A DNA stretch of 64,000 bases, from assembly GCA_964019165.1 (NCBI GenBank), contig OZ025267.1, forward strand, positions 10,714,389 through 10,778,388. The letters are read 5' to 3'. The notes under the pieces are model-generated. The model worked only from the letters and a program-made list of their open reading frames with translations. It was not told where the DNA came from and did not search any database. The position numbers and the translations under genes were made by a program. The stretch is from Mastigias papua (taxonomy: Eukaryota; Cnidaria; Scyphozoa; Rhizostomeae; Mastigiidae). Shown here piece by piece: positions 43,588 through 55,034 of this stretch (position 1 is its first letter; each line of letters starts with the position of its first letter).

Positions 43588-44622
43588 AAAAGGTAAACCT
43601 TGTAGCACTTTCACTAACCGTTTCCGAAATTACTTTCGTCCTTTCGACGATATCTTGGAATACTTGAATCAAAAACAGTTTACTAATGCACTTCCAAATA
43701 AGATATTTCTAATCAATATGAATACAACCTTTCACCATTTGTTTCCACAAAACATATGTTTAATGTTTAAAACCAGTGTTCTAGACTATAACCTCAACTC
43801 CCCCCGCCTCGTACGCCATACACTTTTCTATTTTATAAGAAACCTGGCTCAAGGCCTAGTAGTAAAGGTTTCCTAACTGTTGTTCCATAGTCTTTGTTCT
43901 AAAAGTTTCTTAAAAGTTCTGTAAGTCGATAGAAAAAGTGTCAGTGACAACGAAAGCAGAACGGAAAACAGTTTTTTGTATTGAGGTTAAGGACATAAAG
44001 ATACTGTAGTGGAAACTTTTTTAAATCCGTAGAGAAAAGGGGAGATTAGGCTTCCGAAACTTTGAAAGAAAGCACATAAAGTTCCAACGTTCCCTAACTC
44101 TTTCCTTGTAACTCTAAATGTTTCTTGAATTTTAGTGTGTCTAGTACTAGGTTTCTTATAAACCTGTTCCCTATGAAAACAATCGTGTAATCCCCAATGA
44201 TCGATGCTTATATGCGTACGTGTGCCTCTCAAATTCTCATTGGCATTATTTCCCCTCTTCATTTGTTCAAATCCCGATTTACATTATTTTTCTCATTTTC
44301 TATTCCCTCTCTTGACAATCAGCTATTGCTTGCAAACTATGTACAAATGAAAAATGAAAAATACAGCAGACGGCTGCAAGCCGTTCCCACAGCCTTAGCC
44401 ACTTAAACAGTTCCGAGTAACTTCCTGTTTTGTGGCATGACCTTCATTTTACATGACCTGGTGACCTGCATTTTACAGTTGCCCTAAAGGACCAGCAGTC
44501 TTTCAACAATGTGACCATCAGAGCAATAAGGAATGGTGAAGATGCACCAAGAAGAAAACGAAAGTGGAGAGTTTTGGAAGACCGCATTAACACCCAAAAA
44601 GGCTGTACAACTAGGGAGAAAT

Positions 44623-45288
44623 AGACATCAGTAATTATTGGAGAGCAGTTTCACATTTGAGCCTTGATAATTGAACATTTTATCCATGATATAATGCGAT
44701 TGTTTGTATTTTTTAGACTAACTATATTGTGAGCGATACTATTTACTTAAGTTTTTCTTGAAGATAAAAAATGACGTTGCAAATTCGGCCACTGTTACTT
44801 TAGATAGTTCTTTGCCCAATAATATCAACATACAAATAACACGTTTCCTTCATTTTCCGAGAGTCTGAAGGGTGTGGTCACAAATAAATCTTTCCGGGGC
44901 TTCGCCCCGGGACCCAATGTTTTACTTTTATTTACCGTAGTTTTCATATCAACTAAAGAGTGCATTCAGGCCTCCTTTGGTGCTTATTGCATGCTTTCCA
45001 CAATATATAATGTAACGTTATCACAGTAGAGAACTTATCACTATTTCTGACAGTTCACAGAATTTTTTATATTAAATCCGTGCAGGAATATTCCATAATT
45101 TGCATAACTAACGCGCACCATAAACTCTTATCTAAATTGTCCGCGTATTAAGCAAACTTTTCACTCTGGTAAATGGGTTTTTTAATAAAAATGGGCGTCT
45201 TATAAAAATATTTCATCATATCTGGTGCCTGGACACAAATTTTACCCCCTTGCCCTTTTCATGTACTATGACATAGTCGAAATCACCT
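44623..45288. other. Non-coding 3' part of the MULE
   Basis: No gene. From 45054 onward the sequence matches the right half of the 662-bp MITE at 11376-11755. Confidence 0.6.
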
Positions 45289-45465
45289 GTCGGAATATCG
45301 AACTGTCGGACTATCGAACTGTCGGAATATCCAACTGTCGGAATATCCAACTGTCGGAATATCCAACTGTCGGAATATCCAACTGTCGGAATATCCAACT
45401 GTCGGAATATCCAACTGTCGGAATATCCAACTGTCGGAATATCCAACTGTCGTAATATCGAACGG
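45289..45465. repeat. Eleven 16-bp subterminal units of the MULE
   Basis: Units of type TGTCGGAATATCCAAC; the first and last read ATCGAAC. The inverse unit occurs at the left end (20938-20965). Candidate transposase binding sites. Confidence 0.9.
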
Positions 45466-45509
45466 ACCCCGAGCTGGTGACCTGCATTTTACCGATACCG
45501 TTACCAGTC

Positions 45510-46100
45510 AAGCTTCTGTCCTTGTATGCACTTTTTGCTTTGTCGTAAAATAAGGGTAGCTCCTAATTAATTTAGACAATTCTGTGGAATTGAATGTTCT
45601 CATTTATGATGCTGGATGACATTTTGAATATTTCTGGCCTCAACCTTCAACTATTTTTCACCTAGCATCGGAACTATTTGAACACAGCTAGGATATCTAA
45701 CAAGTATCGCGATAAGAAATCAAACGTTTTTTATATTTGTTTCGCTTTTCTCAAATTTTCTTAAGATTCGCGAGGTACTTGTGTCTTATGCCCCCCCCCC
45801 AAGATAAAACTTGTTTGATCAGGTATTATCTAATTTATATTGCAACATATTGGCCACCTCAGTAGTCTCGGTTAATACAGTTTGTATGTAAAATATATGA
45901 GTAGGAACAAATCTTGAGTGTTGATTGAGTTTAGTTATTTTTATTTGGGGTGGGGAGGGCGATAACTAACAAGTACCATTCGCGGACACGTGTTCTAGGC
46001 CCTACTATAAAAAGCTCATGCTAAACGCTGCAGTACCCCACAAATACTACATTGCAGATTCTTCCTTGGGAGGTTGGGGTCCTCTCTCTTTGTGGCCAAC
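45510..46100. other. Intergenic stretch with a repeat C remnant
   Basis: No gene. A run of C lies at 45792-45801. A diverged inverted piece of repeat C (CACGTGTTCTAGGCCCTACT...) lies at about 45985-46080. Confidence 0.5.
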
Positions 46101-46570
46101 CGGCGCACAGTGTGCCCAGAGGCGGGAAAAAGTGAAAATCGCATATTTCTGCATCTGCAAATGCTCACTGCTCTTAAATGCACAATAAACTGAGCTGCAA
46201 TACGCTTTTTGAATTATTGAATTATCTTTTACCGATTTCGTGTAAGACTGGTTTAAATGTGCCTACTTTCGTTTTTTCTGCGAACTGGAGGTGTTCGAAA
46301 ACCCAGTAGAATTGATGATATGGAGAAATATCATATAACTAAGATATGCCTTGCAGGTAACCAGTTGAACGTAACTAAAAAATTCCTTTTGCTTCTGGCA
46401 GATAGTTATAAATACTACTTTGAGATATTTTTCTTTGACCGGATTATCTATTTTACTTAGCGCTAGTGAATATCCAATAAATATCGGGCTATGCTTGACT
46501 TTTTTGCCACATATCATTATAATGTCAGCACACTACCATTATTATTATTATTATTATTATAAATGTTTAG

Positions 46571-46614
46571 GGAGGGTAGCCCTTCAGCCGTAGCTGCTTT
46601 TCAAGGGGCCCTCC
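46571..46614 (-). other. LINE 3' UTR stem-loop
   Basis: GGAGGG (46571-46576) pairs with CCCTCC (46609-46614), with a further inner stem of CCCTT/AAGGG. The same structure is at 54778-54821 in the other copy. Confidence 0.7.
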
Positions 46615-46796
46615 ATCTAAATATACTACAAAATAGGAATAAAATCCTACATAACTTAAGTACAATAAGTAAAATCCTACATAACTTTCTTAATTACAAT
46701 AAGTACATATAATGTTCTATTTGAAAAATTAAAAATACTAGTTAGAGGAAAAAAATAGAATAAAATAAAGGAGATGACTGAAATGACATAAAGTGA

Positions 46797-48788
46797 CTAT
46801 AACAACGTCTTGAAGGAGATCAGGCTAGAGGCTCGCTTTGATGGATCTTGGAGACCATTCCAAAGTTTAGCACCCCTATACGAAAAGCTTTTCTGGCCAG
46901 TCGAGGTGTTCCTCTTTGGCAGCGTAAGATCAGTGTCCGTACTCCTTAGGTTGTATGAGGGATTGGTGGAGTTTGCCACAAACAGGTCTGAGAGGTATTG
47001 TGGGGTGAGCCGATTTAATGATTTGAATACCATAACTCGCGATTCAAACTGTATCATATCATTAATCGTTTTCCAACCCAAACTTTCTATTAATGGTTTA
47101 CTAGGGGCATCGTAATTGCTACCGGTGATGATTCGGGCAGCTCGATTTTGAAGTTTCTGTAGCTGGTGGATTTCGGCTGCACCACACACACCCCACACAG
47201 AACAGCAGTACCGGAAGCTAGGATCAATGACACTGGTGTAGAGATTTTTAAGCGCATGGAAAGGAAGATATCTTTTTGCATATTTTAACATACCAAGAGA
47301 TCGTGAAATTTTTTTAGATGTTTCCTGAATATGCTTCTTCCAGTCAAGAGAATTATCAATGTGAACTCCTAGATACTTGGCGTTTTGAACAGCTCCTAGG
47401 GTTTCATTGCGCATTTGCAGACAAAGTTGTTCATTTTTCTTTTCTAATGCAGCTTGCTTGTGCTTTGTTGAAATGGTCATTGACTGCGTTTTAGCTACGT
47501 TCAGGGACAGTATATTACCACTGAGCCATGAATCCAAAGCTTCAAGGTCCTTGTTTAATCCCTCATTTAGCTTAGCAACGCTATCAGCTTGGAAGCTTAT
47601 ACAAGTGTCATCAGCGTACATATAAACTTTAGCATTATCGATGACCATAGGGAGATCATTGATGTAGATTGAAAATAGCAGGGGTCCAAGACATGAACCC
47701 TGAGGTACTCCTAGGCTTATACTTTGGACTCTGGAGTCGCAGCCGTTGACTCTTGTGAACTGAGTGCGCTTTGACAGGTATGACTTAAACCACTCTAGCT
47801 CGTGGCCCTGAACACCATAGTGTGCGAGCTTTTGAAGAAGAATTCCGTGATCAACTGTGTCAAAGGCTTTCTTTAAGTCTACGAATACGACCCCTGCATA
47901 TTTTCCAGCATCTACACCATTTAGCCAATCATCAGTACATTTTAACAGAGCTGTTGTTGTAGAATGATGGGCCCTAAAACCAGATTGACAGGATGCTATG
48001 AGGCCATTAGTGCTCATATATTCATATAGCTGGTTGTAAACTAACTTTTCAAAGAGCCGCGATATTACAGGGAGAACTGATATTGGTCTATAATTCGATT
48101 TTGCGTTTTTATCTCCTTCTTTAAAAATGGGAGTGACTCTTGCAATCTTCCATTGGGCAGGGAAGACACATTTTAGTATTGATTTATTAAAGATGCAGCA
48201 TAGTGACTTGGTAATGAATGGCAGGGAAATTTTTAAAAAGTAGCTAGAGATATTGTCATTTCCAGAGCCCTTTGATGTCTTCATCTTGCATATGGCATCT
48301 CTAATATGTGTGCACTCGACCTCTTTAAATTCAAAACAGACGGCAGTTTGATTTACAGTGTATTTGCCCGTCAGGAAAGGGTTTGAAGATTTCTTAACAT
48401 TTTTTGCAAGATCTTCTCCCACTGAACAAAAATAATTATTCATCGTATTGGATATTTCCCTCTTCTCTCTGATTTCAATATCCCCATCTTTAATGTAAGT
48501 GATATTTGTGGATTTACTGCATTTATTTAAAAGCTTGCTAGTTATTTTCCAGCATTCTTTCATATTACCTTTATTTTCACTGATCTTATCCACAAAATAC
48601 TGCTGCTTTAGCAAAATATTAAGGCTATTCACCCTATTCCGAACTTTCCTATAGTCTTCCATAAGAGAGGAAGATTTATTTTTAACTGCGGCTTTTTTTA
48701 GCCATCCTAACTGCAATTTTTTCGCATATTTGGGGGTGATAAATTCGTATCTGTAGGTAATGCCCTGCATGCAGATTGGTGAAAACAA
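46797..48788 (-). CDS. LINE reverse transcriptase (663 aa)
   Basis: After a helical linker (VGEDLAKNVKK, FKEVECTHIRDAICKMKTSK) the RT motifs are ARVTPIFKEGDKNAKSNYRP (about 213), FRAHHSTTTALLK, VVFVDLKKAFDTVDH (about 295), LGVPQGSCLGPLLFSIYIND (about 350) and YMYADDTCISF (about 382). A C-terminal domain (YCCSVWGVCGAAEIHQLQKL, LRSTDTDLTLPKRNT) follows. The active site is intact but the endonuclease is absent, so the copy is not autonomous. The first Met lies in truncated sequence. Confidence 0.92.
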   Translation of the reverse strand: MFSPICMQGITYRYEFITPKYAKKLQLGWLKKAAVKNKSSSLMEDYRKVRNRVNSLNILLKQQYFVDKISENKGNMKECWKITSKLLNKCSKSTNITYIKDGDIEIREKREISNTMNNYFCSVGEDLAKNVKKSSNPFLTGKYTVNQTAVCFEFKEVECTHIRDAICKMKTSKGSGNDNISSYFLKISLPFITKSLCCIFNKSILKCVFPAQWKIARVTPIFKEGDKNAKSNYRPISVLPVISRLFEKLVYNQLYEYMSTNGLIASCQSGFRAHHSTTTALLKCTDDWLNGVDAGKYAGVVFVDLKKAFDTVDHGILLQKLAHYGVQGHELEWFKSYLSKRTQFTRVNGCDSRVQSISLGVPQGSCLGPLLFSIYINDLPMVIDNAKVYMYADDTCISFQADSVAKLNEGLNKDLEALDSWLSGNILSLNVAKTQSMTISTKHKQAALEKKNEQLCLQMRNETLGAVQNAKYLGVHIDNSLDWKKHIQETSKKISRSLGMLKYAKRYLPFHALKNLYTSVIDPSFRYCCSVWGVCGAAEIHQLQKLQNRAARIITGSNYDAPSKPLIESLGWKTINDMIQFESRVMVFKSLNRLTPQYLSDLFVANSTNPSYNLRSTDTDLTLPKRNTSTGQKSFSYRGAKLWNGLQDPSKRASSLISFKTLL

Positions 48789-49079
48789 TCGAGTTTAAGG
48801 GGCCCCGGTAATGCAGATTGGCACAGCTTGACCTGTTCTGTCACCTACTGGGCAGATGGTAGACGTGAAAATGAGAGTAATCTTTAAGAAGCTGTACGAT
48901 AAAGAGTCAATCCGATTGAGAGCCATGCGACATTCTGTACTGAATAAGCTTTCTGTAAATTCCAAGTCCAAAAGCAATACCTTGATAGTACTTTCAATAA
49001 ACTTTAACCTGGTAATATCAGTCTTAAGGCGGTTTGCTTACCAATAGTAGAAATTGCCGAACAGAATTGTGGTAGAAAC

Positions 49080-49700
49080 GGTTGAAGTAGGATACAAGTC
49101 AATGGTGTTAAACTTGTGCTTCACTGTTATAAATGGAAACTTATCAGGGAGAGCAATAGAGAGCTATTATTAAATAGTTATCTTGACAACAAGATTACTG
49201 GGAACACCATGGTGAAGTTTCAATCGAGCTATGTGACCCAAACAGCCACAAGCACTACATTTCATCTTGTGTTCATGTCTATACACTTTTATAAGAATAT
49301 AGTCTATTAAAATATTAAGACTCAACATCGCTTATATTTAAGAATCGTTTAAGAATAATGCAATCCTCGAGCTTCATGAAGACTTAGATCGTTTATCTAT
49401 GCGAGGTTTATGGAAAATAGAAAGGTGTGAGTGTGATTTGTCCCGTCAGGGAGTCATTACTTTGTGATGCGACACAGTAATTCTAAGGGGAGTATCTGTT
49501 ACAGATTTTTTATTATTATAATGTAATCTATATGAATAGCAATGCCCAAAGTCGATGAGATTTTAGATTAAGTTAAGAATAATCTCTTAGGCTCAAAATC
49601 GACAGAATTGAAGAATATGAAAGCTCAGCAAAAATTCAGTATTATTATAAAAATTGTACATAGGATTTGTCATTCGTAGTATGCCAGCATAACATTGCTG
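49080..49700. other. Non-coding part of the Transib-like element
   Basis: No gene supported. The part 49425-49660 shares order and words with 57885-58140 (GTGTGAG, CATTAC, TTTTTTATTATTATAAT, CTCAAAATCG), a weak dispersed repeat. Confidence 0.45.
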
Positions 49701-49714
49701 TTGCACAGCAATAC

Positions 49715-50440
49715 TTTGCGGTTCTATGTGTCAACGTATAAGCTCCGAAAGTTCAAATTGTTAGGTATTTTCTATTTTTACCAGATGCACCTTATAGATA
49801 TAAATCAAGTAAGTTTATTTTTGCTGTATTCAGATCATTTTGAGCAAAAATATGTTAAATATTGTGTTTTAGGTCAAAATGACCATATTTGGCAATTTCA
49901 CCCTAAATGCCCCAGAAATTCACATTGTTAGGTAATTTTCATTTATATCACATGAAGCATACCAGAATTGATCAAATAGGTTCATAATCACTTTATTAAG
50001 GTCATTCTGAACAAAATTATGTTAAATATAGTGTTTTAGGCCAAAATGAGCATATATAGCAATGTCACCCTACAAGCCCCCAAAATTCGCATTTTTAGGT
50101 AATTTCTGTTTTTACCAGATGCACCACACCAGAATTGATCAAATAAGTCCGTAATCACTTTATTAAGATCATTTTGAGCAAAACTATGTTGAATATTGTG
50201 CTTTAGGCCAAAGTGACCATATATGGCAATATCACCCTAAAAGCCCCGAAAACTCGCATTTTTAAGTAATTTCTATTTTATCAGATACATCTTACACATA
50301 TGCACAAAATATAGTCATAATCAATTTATAAACATGATTTTGAGTGAAGATATTGCTAAAAATGTATTTTTGGTCACATTGCCCATATTTGGTAGTAAGT
50401 TCCCAGCAACCCCTAAAATGAAAAATTTTTAGCTATAGCC
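49715..50440. repeat. 167-bp tandem satellite, about 4.3 units
   Basis: The word TTAGGTAATTT (or a close variant) recurs at 49761, 49928, 50095, 50262 and 50429, exactly 167 bp apart. Each unit holds AGATCATTTTGAGCAAAA-like and GGCAATNTCACCCTAAAAGC-like blocks. Units are diverged but in register. Confidence 0.92.
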
Positions 50441-50569
50441 ACTTTTATCAAATTTCTTATATAATTCTGATTCAATTGAGCCCCCAACCATTATCCTGAG
50501 ATGAACTGGAGTATTGCAATTGAATTTTTCCCAACTTTATGCTCTCTGGGCACACTGTGCGGCGTTCAT

Positions 50570-51145
50570 GAAACATTCATGCCGGAAATGTTTGGGATTA
50601 CGCCTTTTCTCTCTCCTTTATGCTATGTAAACGCGACATGAGTATTTGTAGCTTCCGGGTTTGTTCAAATGACAACGATATTTGAGCCTGCTGGAATAGA
50701 CGGCTGTGTTATTCGTGCGGTTAAGTGCAGAAGGGAGTATGCTGAGTTTTTTACCAGGTGAGAAAATACAAATAAGCTCATGTAAATAATATCGAAGCTA
50801 GAAATCCTTTTTATATATAACTCCATATGTATTTGTAAGTATATGCATATATTTACTCAGGCGGATAAGTACTATTTGCAGTGGTAAAGCTAGAGGAAAA
50901 GAGCGGAAGTGGGAAAAGGCTTGGCAGATATGAAGTTTCTGGACAGCCGAAATCCTATATTACTCTTGAGTCTCGAACAAGCGTCCCCCTAGCTTATTAA
51001 TTGTTTGAAAAAATCCACTCAGGAAATCCTTATTCCGGACTACCCGTTTATCACTTTTGTGTTTGTAAGGCGATTGAATAATAAGTAACGTGAGAAAGTC
51101 GTGTTTTCCATATTTTTTATAGTCGAAATAAGTTGTGAAACTCAT
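50570..51145. other. Intergenic stretch
   Basis: I see no gene or recognisable repeat here. Confidence 0.4.
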
Positions 51146-51148
51146 CCA

Positions 51149-51462
51149 TACCCTAAATCCGTCAACTGGCCCCCCTCAAATAAGCCCCTCTTTGAATAAG
51201 TCCCCGTGCTAGAACTTCAAATTGTTAATAAACCTCCCTTGAATAAGCCCCCACCTCAGGTAATGGTGAAGACTTTGAAAAAAACTAATGCCTAAATTTA
51301 TACTATTATTTCAGTATTATGGCGAATAGGAACTTTGACAATGACCACCTTTTTTGCGAAATGTATCAAATAGGTTTATAAGCCCCCCCCCGAATAAGTC
51401 CCCACCCCAAAAGTATCCAACATAAATAAGCCCCTAGGGGGCTAATTCGAGCATTTACGGTA
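51149..51462. mobile_element. Putative MITE with TACC(C/G)TAAAT ends
   Basis: Left TACCCTAAATCC and right complement TACCGTAAATGC. AATAAGCCCC words recur in the interior in both halves. No target duplication found. Confidence 0.4.
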
Positions 51463-51645
51463 GTTATTGCATTTAGAGAAATTTTCCATCCACCCCGGTT
51501 ATTGCAACCACCCCCTTTATTACGTTTTGACATGTCCGGCCCTCTCTACTATTCCAACCCCTCTGTCTATTCAGGACTCAGCGGAGCAGCATTTTTGTGG
51601 GGGAGTGGACAAATGAACATTTGAGGGGAATAGTAGGGGCCGGTT

Positions 51646-52170
51646 GGCGGATCTTTAGAGAACGGAGCCAACCAAATGTTGATACTGTATATATCAATGG
51701 ACAGGTCTCACCCTCCCAACAAGAATTGCAATAATATTTGCGAGATACTGCAGCACTTAGAAGGTATTACCTTTTTCAAATTAGGGCCTTACACACGTCT
51801 CCTCGAATTTTTAGAACATTGGAAGTGAAATTTGTGCATAATTTGTATACGATATGACAGTAATCATTATGTCCATCAAGAAAATGTAATAAAGTCTTCT
51901 ACTTTTAGGATGGGATGGGGAATTATAGTCAAATAATCACTCACCCAGATCACTGCCTCCCCTATTTCACAAGAATCATGTTTAGGCTGTCCTGTACACG
52001 TACCATAAAGGGGTGAACTAGCAGTCGTCCTTCATATTGCCAACAATACAAAGTAAAGATTAAGTGTTTCATAATTTGTAAACATCAGCTCTACCTGAGT
52101 CGTGGAATATGTCCATACTCCACAAACATGAATTCTTTCGATACCCTTGTAGAAGTTTACCTTTGGCACA
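51646..52170 (+). repeat. Dispersed repeat C, copy 4
   Basis: Diverged copy starting GGCGGATCTTTAGAGAACGG and ending at the mariner-like MITE. Confidence 0.8.
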
Positions 52171-52172
52171 TA

Positions 52173-52449
52173 CAATCACTGCCAAAAGTCCTTGGAACAC
52201 CTATTGAGCAATGAGGTTTATTTGACAATAGTGAATTTCCGGTCAAATGTGAGAGCTACTGATCCCCTCCCCCCTTAAAACAATGTTGAGGTAAAGGCTT
52301 AGTTACTAGAGCGCTATTTGAGAGCAAATTGACGTGTCTGCTGCGAGTGTACCCGGATTAATTCAACATTGTTCTGAGGGGGGAGAGGGGGAGTTTGCTC
52401 TACGAGTCAAAAAGTAATTCAAGTGTGCCAAAACTTTTGGCAGTGATTG
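52173..52449. mobile_element. Mariner-like MITE, copy 1 (277 bp)
   Basis: Inverted ends CAATCACTGCCAAAAGT/ACTTTTGGCAGTGATTG-type, preceded by TA (52171-52172). Internal CCCCTCCCCCC and GGGGGGAGAGGGGG segments are inverted. No gene. Confidence 0.75.
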
Positions 52450-52689
52450 TCTGAGCTAAATCCTTTAGGAGGCTGCATTTTGAAAATTTTATTGGTTATA
52501 CTATAGGGTTTTCGATGTCGCTGATCTCATTGGTCTTATTGAAAATTGATATTGTGCGGGGTAAGGGCTCAATTGAGGGGGTGTAGTACTGAAGCACTGT
52601 TTTTGGCTGGCGATCGTGTTCACCAATGCCATACCAAGTATAAAAGTGGAACCAATGAACCAATCTAAGGAAATGTAGTTACGATGCTT

Positions 52690-54679
52690 CTATCACAACG
52701 AAATAACCAACGTATTCTGGAATCGGCGATAGATTCTATCCACAAGAGCGGTTTCAAGCACATTGATAATCACCGCGTTGAATTGGATTGCTTTTCTGTA
52801 CTCTGAGCTGTTATAAGAAGGCGCGTAATGCGGTGAACAACCTTAATGTCTCGCTAAAAAAGCAATACTTTACCAATAAAATTATTGAGCATAAAGGCAA
52901 CATGAAGGAAACATGGAAGATAAGTAACGAACTTTTTAATAAATGCAGTAAATCTACAAATATAACCTCTCTTAAAGATGGGGATGTTGAAATCGGTGGA
53001 AAAAGGGAAATTTCTAATACTATGAATAGTTACTTTTGCTCGGTAGGCGAGGAGTTAGCTGAAAAAATAGATGATTCTCCTAATCCTCTCCTGAGAGGTG
53101 ATTGCACAGTAAATGAAAGCATCTCAAGTTTTCGCTCTCATGAAATAAAAAATCAGCATGTCAGAGATGCCATGTCTAAGATAAGAACTTCGAAAGGCTT
53201 TGGTACTGACAACATTTCTAGTTACTTTCTCAATCTAGCTTTACCATACATTAACAGCTCTCTAACTTATGTATTCAACAAATCCTTAGAGAAAAGGGAA
53301 TTTCCCACTCAAGGGAAAATGGCCAGAGTAACACCTATTTTTAAAGATGGGAATAAAAGTGTGAAAAACAATTATCGGCCAATTTCTGTTCTTCCTGTCG
53401 TATCAAGGCTTTCGAAAAATTAGTCTATAATCAACTGTACCAGTATTTGAACGAAAATAGTCTCTTAGCATCCAGTCAATCTGGATTCAGAGCACTTCAT
53501 TCAACTATCACTGCTCTGTTAAAATGAACAGATGACTGGTACAGTGGTTTAGACCAAGGGAAATATGTGGGAGTGGTGTTTGTTGATTTGAAAAAAGCTT
53601 TTGACACTGTCGACCACGATATCCTTCTTCAGAAGCTTGCACTATACGGAATTCAAGACCATGAGCTAGAATGGTTTAAATCATACCTCTCTAATCGAAG
53701 TCAATTCACAAGGGTTAACGGTATTGACTCTGAAGTCGAAAATATAAAAAATAGGGGTTCCTCAAGGGTCATGTCTTGGTTGCTTATTATTTCTGATTTA
53801 TATTAATGACCTTCCCAAGTTTGTAAAAATGCCTCGGTTTACATGTACTGATGACACTAGCTTAAGTTTTTAAGCCGATAACATTTCACGATTAAGCGAG
53901 GCTCTGAAAGAGGACCTTGAGGCTTTGGATAATTGGCTTAAAGGTAATAAACTATCCTTAAACGTGGCCAAAACGCAGTCAATGGTCATTTCCACTAAGC
54001 AAAAACACGCTGCCTTGAAACAACAAACAGACCAACTCAATCTGCAAATACATCAAAGCGCATTGGAGGCTGTTCCAAGTACAAAGTACCAAGGGGTTCA
54101 TATTGATAACTCCCTCAATTGGAAGAAACATATTGAAGAAATTTCAAAAACAATCTCGCGATCACTCGGACTCTTGAAGTATGCAAAAAGATTCTTACCT
54201 CTTGAGTCACTCAAAATACCAGCATTGTTGACCCACATTTTCGCTATTGTTGCTCAGTCTGGGGCGTATGTGGACTAACTGAAATCCATCAATTACAGAA
54301 GCTTCACAACAGAGCAGCCAGGATAGTCACTGGCAGCAATTATGACGCTACCAGTAAACCCCTACTTGAAACCTTGGGTTGGAAAACAATTGAAGAGCTA
54401 ATTCGGAATGAAACGCAAATTATGGTTTTCAAATCTGTACATGAGCTTGCACCACAATATCTCTCAGATTTATTTGTTGCAAACTCGACTGTCTCTTCGT
54501 ACAATCTAAGGCGAACTGCTACTGATCTTAGGTTACCTACGAAAACGTCATCAAAGGGGCAAAAAAGTTTCTCCTATAGGGCAGTGGCAACTTGGAACAG
54601 TTTACCAGTGGAATCAAAGAGGGCATCTAACCTTGCAAACTTTAAAAGTAGTATTTTTAGCGTTTTTGATATTAATTAG
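52690..54679 (+). pseudogene. CR1/L2-like LINE ORF, broken by frameshifts and stops
   Basis: Same family as 46797-48788. From about 52805 the LINE reads YKKARNAVNNLNVSLKKQYF and continues to NNYRPISVLPVVSRL (about 53400), then shifts. VVFVDLKKAFDTVDHDILL lies at 53575. The GVPQG segment is frameshifted near 53750, and the YADD site is lost (TCTDDTSLSF-like with a stop near 53871). C-terminal pieces lie at 53925-54278 and 54374-54679. At least four breaks, so it is dead. Sequence before 52805 (frame from 52684) shows no LINE motif. Confidence 0.85.
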
Positions 54680-54777
54680 GTATTTTTAGCAAGCAAGTAT
54701 TGTAAATATTACGTTTCTATGAGCTATTCCGATTGTAATTAGGTTTACTTTTAGCTATATGTATTTTATATTTAGAT

Positions 54778-54858
54778 GGAGGGCCCCTTGTAGAGCAGCT
54801 ACCGCTGAAGGGCTACCCTCCTTAAATATTTGTAATAATAATAATAATAATAATAATA
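54778..54858 (+). other. LINE 3' UTR stem-loop and (TAA)n tail
   Basis: GGAGGG (54778-54783) pairs with CCCTCC (54816-54821) and CCCTT with AAGGG inside; a TAA tail follows at 54832-54858. Conserved with the LINE at 46538. Confidence 0.75.
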
Positions 54859-55034
54859 CTCGTTTCCAACGGTTTACCACACTGTTTACCATTTTATTAT
54901 TGCTAATAAAACTATGAGGACTTATGCTATAACTTCCCAATTTTGCACAGAGTGGTACATAAGTAAGTACTACTGTCGTATTAAGTTATGTGCAGAAATG
55001 CTGTATCCTTTTTTGAGAAAAAGCAGAAAAACTG

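Larger units (their letters stand above)
41249..44484. mobile_element. Foldback element A, copy 2 (3236 bp)
   Basis: Left end CGGCAACTGTAAAATGCAGG, right end the reverse complement of GGGCAACTGTAAAATGCAGG. TSD TAAAGGACC lies at 41240-41248 and 44485-44493. Terminal repeats of about 46 bp each hold two direct copies of TGTAAAATGCAGGTCA. Two inverted arms (repeat C) face each other around a hairpin. It has no ORF of its own, so it is non-autonomous. The TSD length fits a Mutator-like family. Confidence 0.88.
41171..44622 (+). pseudogene. MULE transposase C terminus, split by element A copy 2
   Basis: 41171-41248 encodes SYHSRWNQAQE and, after a one-base shift, HPSIWKFIRVVKD. Coding resumes at 44494 with QQSFNNVTIRAIRNG, PRRKRKWRVLEDRI and a stop near 44622. 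HPSIW-like and KKEQ-like segments are standard at the C terminus of FLYWCH/MULE transposases. The A insertion lies within the VKD codons; its 9-bp TSD (TAAAGGACC) keeps the frame once removed. Upstream, the Glu codon GAA at the DIRS junction links this segment to 36158. Confidence 0.8.
46538..48790 (-). mobile_element. 5'-truncated CR1/L2-like LINE with (ATT)n tail
   Basis: The minus-strand LINE ends in TAA units (46538-46560 on the plus strand). It has a 3' UTR hairpin (46571-46614) shared with the LINE at 52805. Its 5' boundary is near 48790, where TGCAGATTGG occurs twice (48769 and 48812). No clear TSD was found. Confidence 0.85.
46106..50559. mobile_element. Non-autonomous Transib-like element with RSS-like ends
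   Basis: Terminal inverted repeats begin CACAGTGTGCCCAGAG on both sides (46106 forward; 50559 reverse). They are flanked by the 5-bp GC-rich TSD CGGCG (46101-46105 and 50560-50564). The heptamer CACAGTG and a GC-rich 5-bp TSD are the hallmarks of Transib/RAG-type transposition. AAAAA tracts lie inside each end. No transposase is present. The interior holds a LINE (46538-48790) and a 167-bp satellite (49715-50440). Confidence 0.8.

Noticed and set aside
45289..45465. CRISPR-like array of 16-bp units
   Set aside because: Units adjoin each other without unique spacers, lie at a transposon end and occur inverted at the other end.
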